DNA of 11,785 bases from Comamonadaceae bacterium. Its GTDB lineage: Bacteria; Pseudomonadota; Gammaproteobacteria; Burkholderiales; Burkholderiaceae_C. The notes beneath the pieces were generated by a model. That model was not told the origin of the DNA and made no database searches. It saw nothing but the letters and a program-made list of their open reading frames with translations. Below, piece after piece: positions 1-6,257 of this stretch (position 1 is its first letter; each line of letters opens with the position of its first letter). The stretch lies in NCBI GenBank assembly GCA_027490555.1, contig JAIXXW010000343.1, positions 1-11,785 on the forward strand, given 5' to 3'. The position numbers and the translations under genes are program-made.

Positions 1-156
1 CACAAACCGCAGGATGAAAAACGCTCGGTGGTGATCCTGCCGCCCGAGCGTTACGACGACTGGCTGCAGGCGCGTGCGGGGGAGAGTGCGGAATTTTTGC
101 GGCTGTGGCCCGCTGAGCAGTTGGCGGGCGAGGTGCCACAAAGCGCCTGGATCTGA
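1..156 (+). CDS. SRAP (YedK/HMCES-type) abasic-site protein, C-terminal fragment
   Basis: The window opens inside this gene in frame 1, and 51 codons run to TGA at 154-156. The visible tail starts HKPQDEKRSVVILPPERYDD and ends with SAWI. A His-Lys-Pro segment followed by a V-V-I-L strand, a proline and a Tyr-Asp-x-Trp helix resembles the C-terminus of SRAP (SOS response-associated peptidase) proteins, which crosslink to abasic sites in single-stranded DNA through their N-terminal cysteine. If the match is right, the first visible His probably corresponds to the conserved active-site His; this is inferred from remembered family sequences. The catalytic Cys2 and most of the fold lie outside the window. 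It sits just upstream of LexA-controlled umuDC on the same strand, which fits a DNA-damage role. The gene is cut by the window edge, not visibly broken. Confidence 0.72.
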   Translation, partial: HKPQDEKRSVVILPPERYDDWLQARAGESAEFLRLWPAEQLAGEVPQSAWI

Positions 157-164
157 AAAAAAGA

Positions 165-190
165 GCCCCTCCACCATCCGGCAGAGGGGC
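165..190. terminator. Stem-loop after the SRAP gene
   Basis: Arms GCCCCTC (165-171) and GAGGGGC (184-190) pair perfectly over 7 bp with a 12-nt loop. An A-run (157-163, one G at the end) precedes the left arm, so the hairpin has a U-tract only when read on the minus strand. On the plus strand no T-run follows. It begins 9 bases after the SRAP stop and probably marks the end of that transcript, but its strength as a plus-strand intrinsic terminator is doubtful. Confidence 0.5.
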
Positions 191-231
191 GGCATCGAAG
201 CCAAAATCAGGGCAACTGCAAAGCACTGATG

Positions 232-261
232 TTGTCAGTATACTGTTGATTTATACAGTAT
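232..261 (+). promoter_or_regulatory. umuDC promoter (probable)
   Basis: A -35-like TTGTCA (232-237) is followed, with 16 to 18 bases of spacing, by weak -10 candidates (TACAGT at 254-259 or CAGTAT at 256-261). The LexA box covers the spacer and the -10, the usual arrangement for SOS repression. A start site near 266-268 would leave almost no leader before the ATG at 272. The exact -10 cannot be settled by eye. Confidence 0.5.
241..260. promoter_or_regulatory. LexA (SOS) box upstream of umuD
   Basis: TACTGTTGATTTATACAGTA has perfect palindromic arms TACTGT and ACAGTA separated by an AT-rich 8-base centre. It matches the gamma/beta-proteobacterial SOS box CTGT-N8-ACAG including the outer TA/TA. 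It ends 11 bases before the umuD start. LexA bound here would block transcription until RecA-stimulated LexA self-cleavage after DNA damage. Confidence 0.95.
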
Positions 262-271
262 TGTCAATGTC

Positions 272-703
272 ATGCTCCCACTCTCCAGCCCCCAGCCCTT
301 GCCCCCCGGCCCGCTGCTGGTCAGGTCGTTCCTGAGCAGCGTGCAGGCTGGCTTCCCCTCTCCGGCCGACGACCACCACATCGAGCGCATCGACCTGATG
401 AGCCAGCTCATCAAGCACCCGCAAGCCACCTTCATGCTGCGCGTGAGCGGCGAATCCATGCGCGACGCGGGCATCCTGGACGGCTCGGTCGTGCTGGTGG
501 ACAAAGCCATCCAGCCCGAAAGCGGACACACCGTGATCGCCGTGGTCGATGGCGAATTCACCTGCAAGACCCTGCACATCCTGCCCGGTGGCATGCGCCT
601 GAAGGCCGCCAACCCCGACTACCCCGACATCGTGCCCAAGGACGGCCAGACCGTGGAAATCTGGGGCGTGGTCGTGGCCAGCATCGTGCAACACACGGCC
701 TGA
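272..703 (+). CDS. umuD: UmuD, SOS mutagenesis protein, self-cleaving peptidase S24
   Basis: This 143-residue protein is close to the 139 residues of E. coli UmuD. After damage, RecA filaments stimulate UmuD self-cleavage to UmuD', which joins UmuC to form polymerase V. The cleavage motif AGFPSP is at residues 26-31, with the cut expected between Ala26 and Gly27. The catalytic serine is Ser62 in SGESM and the general base is Lys99 in EFTCK, the same 37-residue spacing as Ser60/Lys97 of E. coli. The start at 272 is the only ATG that keeps the cleavable N-terminal arm. No Shine-Dalgarno sequence precedes it, so initiation may be on a very short leader. The LexA box lies directly upstream. The stop is one base before the umuC ATG, showing a tight operon. 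Confidence 0.97.
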   Translation: MLPLSSPQPLPPGPLLVRSFLSSVQAGFPSPADDHHIERIDLMSQLIKHPQATFMLRVSGESMRDAGILDGSVVLVDKAIQPESGHTVIAVVDGEFTCKTLHILPGGMRLKAANPDYPDIVPKDGQTVEIWGVVVASIVQHTA

Positions 704-704
704 C

Positions 705-2006
705 ATGCTCGCCCTGATCGACGGCAACAACTTCTACGTCTCGTGCGAGCGGGTCTTCCAGCCCTGGCTCAAAGGCCGCCCGGTGGTGGTGCTGTCCAAC
801 AACGACGGCTGCGCCATCGCCCGCAGCGACGAGGCCAAAGCGCTGGGCATCAAGATGGGGGCGCCCTACTTCCAATTGCGCGGGCTCGAGCGCGAGGCCG
901 GCCTGATCGCCCTGTCGGCCAACTTTGCCCTCTATGGCGACATGAGCGAGCGCATGATGAGCCTGGCCGCCGGCCTGGGCCACACCCAGGAGATCTACTC
1001 CATCGACGAAAGCTTTGTAGACCTGAGCGGCATCCCCGGCGACCTGGTGCGCCGCGCCCGCACCCTGCGCCGGCGCATCCTGCAGTGGATCGGCATCCCG
1101 ACTTGCATCGGCATCGGCCCCACCAAAACCCTGGCCAAACTGGCCAACGCGATTGCCAAGAGCGCCGACCGCAAACCCGGCAGCTACCCGGCGCAGCATG
1201 CGCACATCTGCCACCTGGGCGCCTGCACCCCCGAAGAACTCCGGGCCCTGCTGGCCGCCACCGAGGTGGGCGAGGTCTGGGGCGTGGGCCCCAGGATCGG
1301 CGCCCAGCTGCGCGCACAAGGCATCCACACCGCGCTCGATCTGCAAAGCATGAGCCCGGCCGCCGCCAAAGCTGGCTGGTCGGTGGTGCTGGAAAAAACC
1401 GTGCGCGAACTGAACGGCACGCCCTGCATCGCCTTTGAAGACGAGCCCCCGGCCAAACAACAAATCGCCTGCACCCGCTCTTTCGGCCAGCCGGTCACCG
1501 CGCTGACCGAGCTGCAAGAAGCCATCACCGAATTCGCCTGCCGGGCCGCCGAAAAACTGCGCCAGCAGCACAGCCACACGGGCCACATCATGGCCTTCAT
1601 CCGCACCAGCCCCTTTCGCCAGCACGATGCGCAATACAGCCGCAGCGCCAGCATCCCCCTGCCCAGCCCGACCAGCGACAGCGCGCACATCACCCAAGCG
1701 GCCAACGCGATCTTGAAACGCATCTACCGCCCCGGCTACCGGTACGCCAAAGCCGGCGTGATGCTGATGGACCTGCAGCCCGCCAGCCGCGAACAAGGGA
1801 CGCTGGACTTTGACGAGACCATGCCCGAAAACCGCGTGCGCCTGATGCACGCGATGGACCAACTGAACCAACGCTACGGACGCGGCACCCTGAAACTGGC
1901 CAGCGCAGGCGCACCCCGGGCGCGCAAGCTGTGGGCGATGAAACAAGAAAGGATGTCGACGGGGTACACCACGGACTGGCGGGGTTTGGTGGTGGTGGAT
2001 CGGTGA
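705..2006 (+). CDS. umuC: UmuC, Y-family translesion DNA polymerase V catalytic subunit
   Basis: This 433-residue protein (E. coli UmuC has 422) copies past lesions as part of UmuD'2C. The N-terminal motif LIDGNNFYVSCE carries the metal ligand Asp6. The palm motif YSIDESF places Asp101-Glu102 exactly at the E. coli catalytic positions. SNNDGCAIAR (31-40) is the finger region typical of UmuC. Helix-hairpin-helix segments (GIGPTKTLAKLA near 138, WGVGPRIGAQL near 191) follow, then the little finger (about 245-350). QGTLDF at 364-369 is a plausible beta-clamp-binding peptide. The last ~50 residues, with WAMKQERMSTGYTTDW, match the DUF4113 tail of UmuC proteins. The ATG follows the umuD stop by one base and has no Shine-Dalgarno sequence of its own, so translational coupling is likely. 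The gene is transcribed toward oriC, so it meets the replication fork head-on. Confidence 0.97.
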   Translation: MLALIDGNNFYVSCERVFQPWLKGRPVVVLSNNDGCAIARSDEAKALGIKMGAPYFQLRGLEREAGLIALSANFALYGDMSERMMSLAAGLGHTQEIYSIDESFVDLSGIPGDLVRRARTLRRRILQWIGIPTCIGIGPTKTLAKLANAIAKSADRKPGSYPAQHAHICHLGACTPEELRALLAATEVGEVWGVGPRIGAQLRAQGIHTALDLQSMSPAAAKAGWSVVLEKTVRELNGTPCIAFEDEPPAKQQIACTRSFGQPVTALTELQEAITEFACRAAEKLRQQHSHTGHIMAFIRTSPFRQHDAQYSRSASIPLPSPTSDSAHITQAANAILKRIYRPGYRYAKAGVMLMDLQPASREQGTLDFDETMPENRVRLMHAMDQLNQRYGRGTLKLASAGAPRARKLWAMKQERMSTGYTTDWRGLVVVDR

Positions 2007-2035
2007 CCGATGCGGGGTGGGGACTTTTGAACACG

Positions 2036-2263
2036 CGCTCTGCTGGGGACACACAGCGGCGGGAGAACGCCACCGACCCAACCAGCAAACGCGGCGACGA
2101 AATCATCCGTCACGCCGCTTTAGGCATCGACATCCATCTCTTTGTGCGCGACACCAAGCTGGCTGTCGGCAAGGCCGCACCGTTCACGTACCACGGCCGG
2201 GTGCGCTACCAGTCGCACCAGGGCAGCAAGCCCATGAGCATCGTGTTTGGGCTGACCGCCTAA
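2036..2263 (+). pseudogene. C-terminal remnant of a DUF3427-domain (helicase-associated) protein
   Basis: An open frame runs from inside the 3' end of umuC to TAA at 2261-2263, but only its last ~75 codons look like protein. The segment with KRGDEIIRHAALGIDIHLFV, then APFTYHGRVRY, SHQGSKPMS and IVFGL resembles the closing part of DUF3427, a domain found at the C-terminus of superfamily II helicases, some with a phospholipase D-like nuclease. Family members run to hundreds of residues, and everything upstream is missing; no start codon with a ribosome site precedes the conserved part. I read it as a relic left by a deletion or insertion behind umuC. Its stop overlaps the convergent fic stop codon. 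The family assignment is by remembered motif. A small expressed domain protein using an internal start is a less likely alternative. Confidence 0.62.
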
Positions 2264-3375
2264 TACGCTTGAAATTCGTTGCTGTCCCGGCTGATCAATT
2301 GCATCAGTTTGGGGTGGATGAAGAGCTTTTCTTTCCCATAGGTCATCTCGCGCAGCACGCCCAAGGCCACGAGCTCTTTCAAATACCGTGATGCAGCTTG
2401 CCTTTGGCCAATCTGCTTGTCCACGAGGTTGCCAATTCGGCAGTAGGGTTGTTCAAAGATCACATCCACCAGCTCGCGGCTGTAGATTTTGGGCAAGCTC
2501 AGCCGTACGTGTTCGGTGGTGTGTTCGGCCAATTGCCGGATGGCCGCGATCTTTCCGGTGGTCCATCGCGATGTTTCTTCCACCGCTTTGAGCATGAACA
2601 AGATCCAAGGCTCCCAAGCCTGGTCCCGTGTCACTTCCAGCAAAAGGCGGTAATAGTCGGCTTTGTTCGCGATGATGTACCGACTCAAGTAGAGGATAGG
2701 CAGGTTCAGCAGCTCTTGCTGGATCAGAAACAGGATGTTGATGACACGGCCTGTGCGTCCGTTGCCGTCCGTGAAGGGGTGAATGGCTTCAAATTGGTAA
2801 TGCCCAACAGCCATGCGTATCAACGGGTCCAGTTCGGTTTCGTTGTGCAGAAACCGCTCCCAGTTGGCCAACAGGGTTCGCAACCGGTCTTCCCCTTCCG
2901 GCGGTGTGTAGATCACTTCTCCCGTCCGGTCGTTGGCCAGTTGGGTACCGGGTGTACGCCGGATATCCATGTCGGCGCCTTTGAGGGTGCGACACACTTC
3001 AACCGCAGTGGCCGTGCACAGTGGCCTGGATCGGAGTGACCGATAGCCATGGTTCAGTGCGGTTCGGTAACGCAATGCTTCTTTGGTGGCGTGATCCGCT
3101 TGCCCAGCACCATCCACGTGTTGGAACAACTGGTCGGTGGTGGTGACGATGTTCTCGATTTCCGAGCTGTCTTTGGCTTCCAACAGCGGAATCGTGTTGA
3201 TGAGCATGGTCTGGTTGGGGATCAGCTCGGCGGCTTGTTTCAACTCTGCCAATGCAGCGCGGGCCGCAATGCAGGCACGCAGCACTGCTTTGCTTTCCAG
3301 GTCGTGCCCTGGAGGCAGTGTCGGTAACTGGTTGTGCGCCCGGTCTGGCTGCCAAACGGTTTCGATGTCGTACAT
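2260..3375 (-). CDS. Fic-family protein adenylyltransferase, class II
   Basis: This 371-residue protein is about the size of the Shewanella class II Fic protein (372). Fic enzymes move AMP, or sometimes another nucleotide moiety, from a nucleotide to a hydroxyl side chain of a target protein. The catalytic motif HPFTDGNGRTGR is complete at residues 199-210 (His199 base, Asp203, Asn205, Arg207, Arg210). The N-terminal autoinhibitory motif [S/T]xxxE[G/N] is present as Ser70-S-E-I-Glu74-Asn75, where Glu74 would block ATP gamma-phosphate binding. A flap with TGEVIYTPPEG lies near 151-161. Residues ~290-360 look like a winged helix, possibly DNA binding. Because the inhibitor is built in, no separate antitoxin is expected, and none is adjacent. 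A sigma70-type promoter lies 27 bases upstream; the ATG has no clear Shine-Dalgarno sequence. Local composition is AT-richer (29 of 60 G+C at 2281-2340, against 44 of 60 at 1201-1260 in umuC), suggesting later acquisition. The target is unknown. Confidence 0.95.
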   Translation of the reverse strand: MYDIETVWQPDRAHNQLPTLPPGHDLESKAVLRACIAARAALAELKQAAELIPNQTMLINTIPLLEAKDSSEIENIVTTTDQLFQHVDGAGQADHATKEALRYRTALNHGYRSLRSRPLCTATAVEVCRTLKGADMDIRRTPGTQLANDRTGEVIYTPPEGEDRLRTLLANWERFLHNETELDPLIRMAVGHYQFEAIHPFTDGNGRTGRVINILFLIQQELLNLPILYLSRYIIANKADYYRLLLEVTRDQAWEPWILFMLKAVEETSRWTTGKIAAIRQLAEHTTEHVRLSLPKIYSRELVDVIFEQPYCRIGNLVDKQIGQRQAASRYLKELVALGVLREMTYGKEKLFIHPKLMQLISRDSNEFQAY

Positions 3376-3408
3376 GTACTTGAAATTAAATTATTGAAAC
3401 ATGTTCAG

Positions 3409-3437
3409 AGAATATGTTCTCAAGAGCGACACGTCAA
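3409..3437 (-). promoter_or_regulatory. fic promoter, sigma70-type
   Basis: On the minus strand TTGACG (plus 3432-3437) is followed by exactly 17 bases and TATTCT (plus 3409-3414). This places the start near 3402 and gives a leader of about 27 bases before the fic ATG at 3375. The -35 overlaps the left arm of the 3426-3450 inverted repeat, so that dyad could be an operator. Confidence 0.68.
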
Positions 3438-3450
3438 GCAAACGTGTCGC
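3426..3450. repeat. Inverted repeat over the fic -35
   Basis: GCGACACGT (3426-3434) and ACGTGTCGC (3442-3450) are perfect 9-base arms around a 7-base centre CAAGCAA. It overlaps the -35 of the fic promoter. It could be a regulator operator or a terminator stem for the incoming gyrB transcript. No U-run follows directly on the minus strand, which weakens the terminator reading. Confidence 0.7.
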
Positions 3451-3466
3451 AATAATTCAATTTTTC

Positions 3467-3490
3467 GAACATGAGAGCACCCTCATGTTC
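3467..3490. repeat. Inverted repeat GAACATGAG / CTCATGTTC
   Basis: Perfect 9-base arms at 3467-3475 and 3482-3490 enclose the 6-base loop AGCACC. The half-motif CATGTTC recurs at 3400-3406, and TATGTTC at 3413-3419, beside the fic -10. This may be a regulator site or an RNA hairpin in the gyrB 3' region. No function can be assigned from the sequence. Confidence 0.65.
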
Positions 3491-3514
3491 TTGGCGAGTA
3501 CACGCAAGCTCTGT

Positions 3515-3545
3515 CATGTCGCCGCAACAGGGTTTCGACGACATG
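3515..3545. repeat. Inverted repeat CATGTCG / CGACATG after gyrB
   Basis: Seven-base perfect arms (3515-3521, 3539-3545), extendable by two more pairs with one mismatch, surround a 17-base centre. It starts about 15 bases after the gyrB stop on the minus strand, so it would form the first hairpin in the gyrB 3' untranslated region. There is no U-tract, so rho-independent termination here is not convincing. Confidence 0.5.
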
Positions 3546-3550
3546 AGGGC

Positions 3551-3564
3551 TTTGATCGATCAAA
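3551..3564. repeat. 14-bp palindrome over the gyrB stop codon
   Basis: TTTGATCGATCAAA is a perfect 14-base palindrome that includes the gyrB TGA (plus strand 3560-3562). It contains two GATC sites. No known role; possibly chance. Confidence 0.45.
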
Positions 3565-6163
3565 TATCAATATTCCCCGCCCGCAAGGCGTTGTTCTCAA
3601 TGAAGTGGCGGCGTGGCTCGACTTCGTCACCCATGAGCATGGTGAAGACGCGGTCGGCTTCGATGGCGTCGTCGATCTGCACGCGCAGCAGGCGGCGCAC
3701 GGTGGGGTCCATGGTGGTTTCCCACAGCTGGGCGGGGTTCATCTCGCCCAGGCCCTTGTAGCGCTGGCGGCTGGTGGTGCGTTCGGCTTCGCTGATGAGC
3801 CACTGCATGGCCTGGCGGAAGTCGCCCACTTTCTCTTCTTTCTGGCGCTCGCCTTCGCCCCGGCTGGCTTTGGCGCCTTCGCCGAGCAGGCCACGGAAGG
3901 TCTCTGCGGCTTCGGCCAGGGCGCCATAGTCGGCACCGTGCACAAAGTCTTGCGTGATGGTGCTGCTCTTGATGTTGCCGTGGTGGCGGCGGCTGATGCG
4001 CAGGATGGGCTTGTCGGTGCGCACGTCAAACTCGGCGCTCACTTCGGCGGGCACGCCGGTGGTGTTGAGTTCGCGCAGCTTGGCTTGCAGCGCAGGGGCG
4101 CAGGCAGCGGCTTGCTCCATGGTGTCCAGGTTCAAGGACACGCCGTCGGCGATGGACCTCAGGGCTTCGGCGTCCATGAAGTTGGACAGGCGAGCGATCA
4201 CCTGTTCTGCCACCTGGTGCTTGCGGGCCAGGGCTTCAAGGGTGTCGCCGCTGAGCACCTGGGGCGCAGCGCCACCGGTGCTGATGCTGGCGTCCTTGAG
4301 CGCGATGCGCAGCAGGAAGCCGTCCAGCGCCGGGCCGTCTTTGAGGTACAGCTCTTCCTTGCCAGCCTTGACTTTGTAGAGCGGCGGCTGGGCGATGTAG
4401 ATGTGGCCGCGCTCGACCAGTTCGGGCATCTGGCGGTAAAAGAAGGTGAGCAGCAAGGTGCGGATGTGGGCGCCGTCCACGTCGGCATCGGTCATGATGA
4501 TGATGCGGTGGTAGCGCAGTTTGTCGACATTGAAGTCGTCGGAGCCGCTCTTGCCGGATTCGGCGCTGGCTTTGCCGATGCCGGTGCCCAGGGCCGTGAT
4601 GAGCGTGACGATTTCGTTGCTGGTCAGCAATTTTTCGTAACGCGCTTTTTCGACGTTCAGGATCTTGCCGCGCAGGGGCAGGATGGCCTGGAATTTGCGG
4701 TCGCGGCCTTGCTTGGCAGAGCCGCCGGCGGAGTCGCCCTCGACGATGTAGATCTCGCACAGGGCCGGGTCTTTTTCCTGGCAGTCGGCGAGTTTGCCGG
4801 GCAGGCCCATGCCGTCGAGCACGCCTTTGCGGCGGGTCATTTCGCGGGCTTTGCGGGCCGCTTCACGGGCGCGGGCGGCTTCGACGATCTTGCCGCAGAT
4901 GGTTTTGGCGTCGTTGGGGCGTTCTTCCAGAAACTCGGTCAGGGCCTTGGCCACGATGTCTTCGACCGGGGCGCGCACTTCGCTGGAGACCAGCTTGTCT
5001 TTGGTCTGGCTGCTGAATTTGGGCTCGGGCACTTTCACACTCAGCACGCAGCACAGGCCTTCGCGCATGTCGTCGCCGCTGACTTCGACCTTTTGCTTTT
5101 TGGCGATTTCGTTCGCCTCGATGTATTTGCTGATGACGCGGGTCATCGCCGCGCGCAGGCCAGTCAGGTGGGTGCCGCCGTCCCGCTGGGGGATGTTGTT
5201 GGTGAAGCACAGCACCGATTCGTTGTAGCCGTCGTTCCACTGCATGGCGACTTCGACGCCGATGCTGGTGCCGGGGATGCCGCCATAGCTGTCGGCCGGG
5301 CGCTCACCCAGGGCATGGAAGGCGTTGGGGTGCAGCACTTTTTTGTTGGCGTTGATGAAGTCGACAAAGCCTTTGACGCCGCCTGCGCCCGAAAAGTCGT
5401 CTTCCTTGCCGCTGCGCTCGTCTTTGAGGCGAATGCGCACGCCGTTGTTCAGGAAGGAGAGTTCGCGCAGCCGCTTGGCCAGGATGTCGTAATGGAAATC
5501 GGTGTTCTGCGTGAAGATCTCGGTGTCGGGCAAAAAGTGCACTTCGGTGCCGCGCTTGTCGGTGGCACCCGTCACGCGCATGGGCGAGACTTCCACGCCG
5601 TCCACGGTGTCGAGCAGGCGGTTTTGCACCACGCCCTTGGCAAAGTCGATCTGGTGGACTTTGCCTTCGCGCCGCACCGTCAGGCGCAGCCACTTGCTCA
5701 GGGCGTTGACGCAGGACACGCCCACGCCATGCAGGCCGCCCGAGACCTTGTAGCTGTTCTGGTTGAACTTGCCGCCGGCGTGCAGCTCGGTCAGCGCGAT
5801 TTCTGACGCACTGCGCTTGGGCTCGTGCTTGTCGTCCATCTTCACACCCGTGGGGATGCCGCGGCCGTTGTCGGTCACGCTGATGGAGTTGTCGCTGTGG
5901 ATGGTGACCACGATGTCGTCGCAGTGGCCGGCCAAGGCTTCGTCGATCGAGTTGTCGACGACCTCGAACACCAGGTGGTGCAGGCCGGTGCCGTCCGAGG
6001 TGTCACCGATGTACATGCCGGGGCGCTTGCGCACGGCTTCCAGGCCTTCCAGGATCTGGATGGAGCCCTCGCCATAGCCTTCGGATGCACCCGCCTGGTG
6101 GGCATCGATCTTGGGTTGCGCGGTGGTGAAAGCGTCTTCGCTGGGCTGGATGTCGTCGGTCAT
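3560..6163 (-). CDS. gyrB: DNA gyrase subunit B
   Basis: GyrB supplies the ATPase and part of the cleavage core of the A2B2 gyrase that introduces negative supercoils. From the ATG at 6163 it has about 867 residues, the long proteobacterial form. GHKL ATPase: EVVDNSIDEA (Glu67 the catalytic base), DNGRGIPTG (~98-106), GLHGVG (~143-148). The TOPRIM metal-binding part has EGDSAGGSAKQGRDRKF (Glu474) and MTDADVDGAHIRT (Asp558, Asp560, Asp562). A ~170-residue insert follows (about 600-770), as in E. coli, and the tail RYKGLGEMNPAQLWETT binds GyrA. Tyr138 in NSYKVSGGLHG matches the tyrosine that FicT toxins AMPylate. A TTG two codons upstream (6169) is possible, but AGAGA lies 9 bases before the ATG and only 3 before the TTG, so I prefer the ATG. 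The gene follows dnaN after 94 bases on the same strand. Confidence 0.98.
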   Translation of the reverse strand: MTDDIQPSEDAFTTAQPKIDAHQAGASEGYGEGSIQILEGLEAVRKRPGMYIGDTSDGTGLHHLVFEVVDNSIDEALAGHCDDIVVTIHSDNSISVTDNGRGIPTGVKMDDKHEPKRSASEIALTELHAGGKFNQNSYKVSGGLHGVGVSCVNALSKWLRLTVRREGKVHQIDFAKGVVQNRLLDTVDGVEVSPMRVTGATDKRGTEVHFLPDTEIFTQNTDFHYDILAKRLRELSFLNNGVRIRLKDERSGKEDDFSGAGGVKGFVDFINANKKVLHPNAFHALGERPADSYGGIPGTSIGVEVAMQWNDGYNESVLCFTNNIPQRDGGTHLTGLRAAMTRVISKYIEANEIAKKQKVEVSGDDMREGLCCVLSVKVPEPKFSSQTKDKLVSSEVRAPVEDIVAKALTEFLEERPNDAKTICGKIVEAARAREAARKAREMTRRKGVLDGMGLPGKLADCQEKDPALCEIYIVEGDSAGGSAKQGRDRKFQAILPLRGKILNVEKARYEKLLTSNEIVTLITALGTGIGKASAESGKSGSDDFNVDKLRYHRIIIMTDADVDGAHIRTLLLTFFYRQMPELVERGHIYIAQPPLYKVKAGKEELYLKDGPALDGFLLRIALKDASISTGGAAPQVLSGDTLEALARKHQVAEQVIARLSNFMDAEALRSIADGVSLNLDTMEQAAACAPALQAKLRELNTTGVPAEVSAEFDVRTDKPILRISRRHHGNIKSSTITQDFVHGADYGALAEAAETFRGLLGEGAKASRGEGERQKEEKVGDFRQAMQWLISEAERTTSRQRYKGLGEMNPAQLWETTMDPTVRRLLRVQIDDAIEADRVFTMLMGDEVEPRRHFIENNALRAGNIDI

Positions 6164-6191
6164 GTTCAATGTTCTCTGTCGCTTGAATGGC

Positions 6192-6219
6192 CGAAACCCG
6201 CGAGGGGTCGCGGGTTTCG
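6192..6219. terminator. Stem-loop between dnaN and gyrB
   Basis: Arms CGAAACCCGCG (6192-6202) and CGCGGGTTTCG (6209-6219) pair perfectly over 11 bp with a 6-base loop. It sits 38 bases after the dnaN stop and about 28 bases before the gyrB start on the minus strand. No T-run follows on either strand, so it is more likely an attenuating, processing or mRNA-stabilising hairpin than a full terminator. Confidence 0.55.
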
Positions 6220-6257
6220 CTGAGGCGGGCCGTGGATGGTCTTTGTGGGCTTTGGCC

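Noticed and set aside
165..190. Intrinsic terminator for a minus-strand transcript entering from umuDC
   Set aside because: The T-run is on the minus-strand side, but no minus-strand gene ends here. It is kept only as a stem-loop after the SRAP gene.
558..2081. 507-codon minus-strand open frame opposite umuD and umuC
   Set aside because: Antisense shadow of umuDC, whose catalytic motifs are all intact on the plus strand.
3401..5806. 801-codon plus-strand open frame opposite gyrB
   Set aside because: It lies antisense to an unambiguous gyrB. The translation is a Gly/Ala/Val/Phe/His-rich shadow with no recognisable domain, as expected opposite GC-rich coding DNA.
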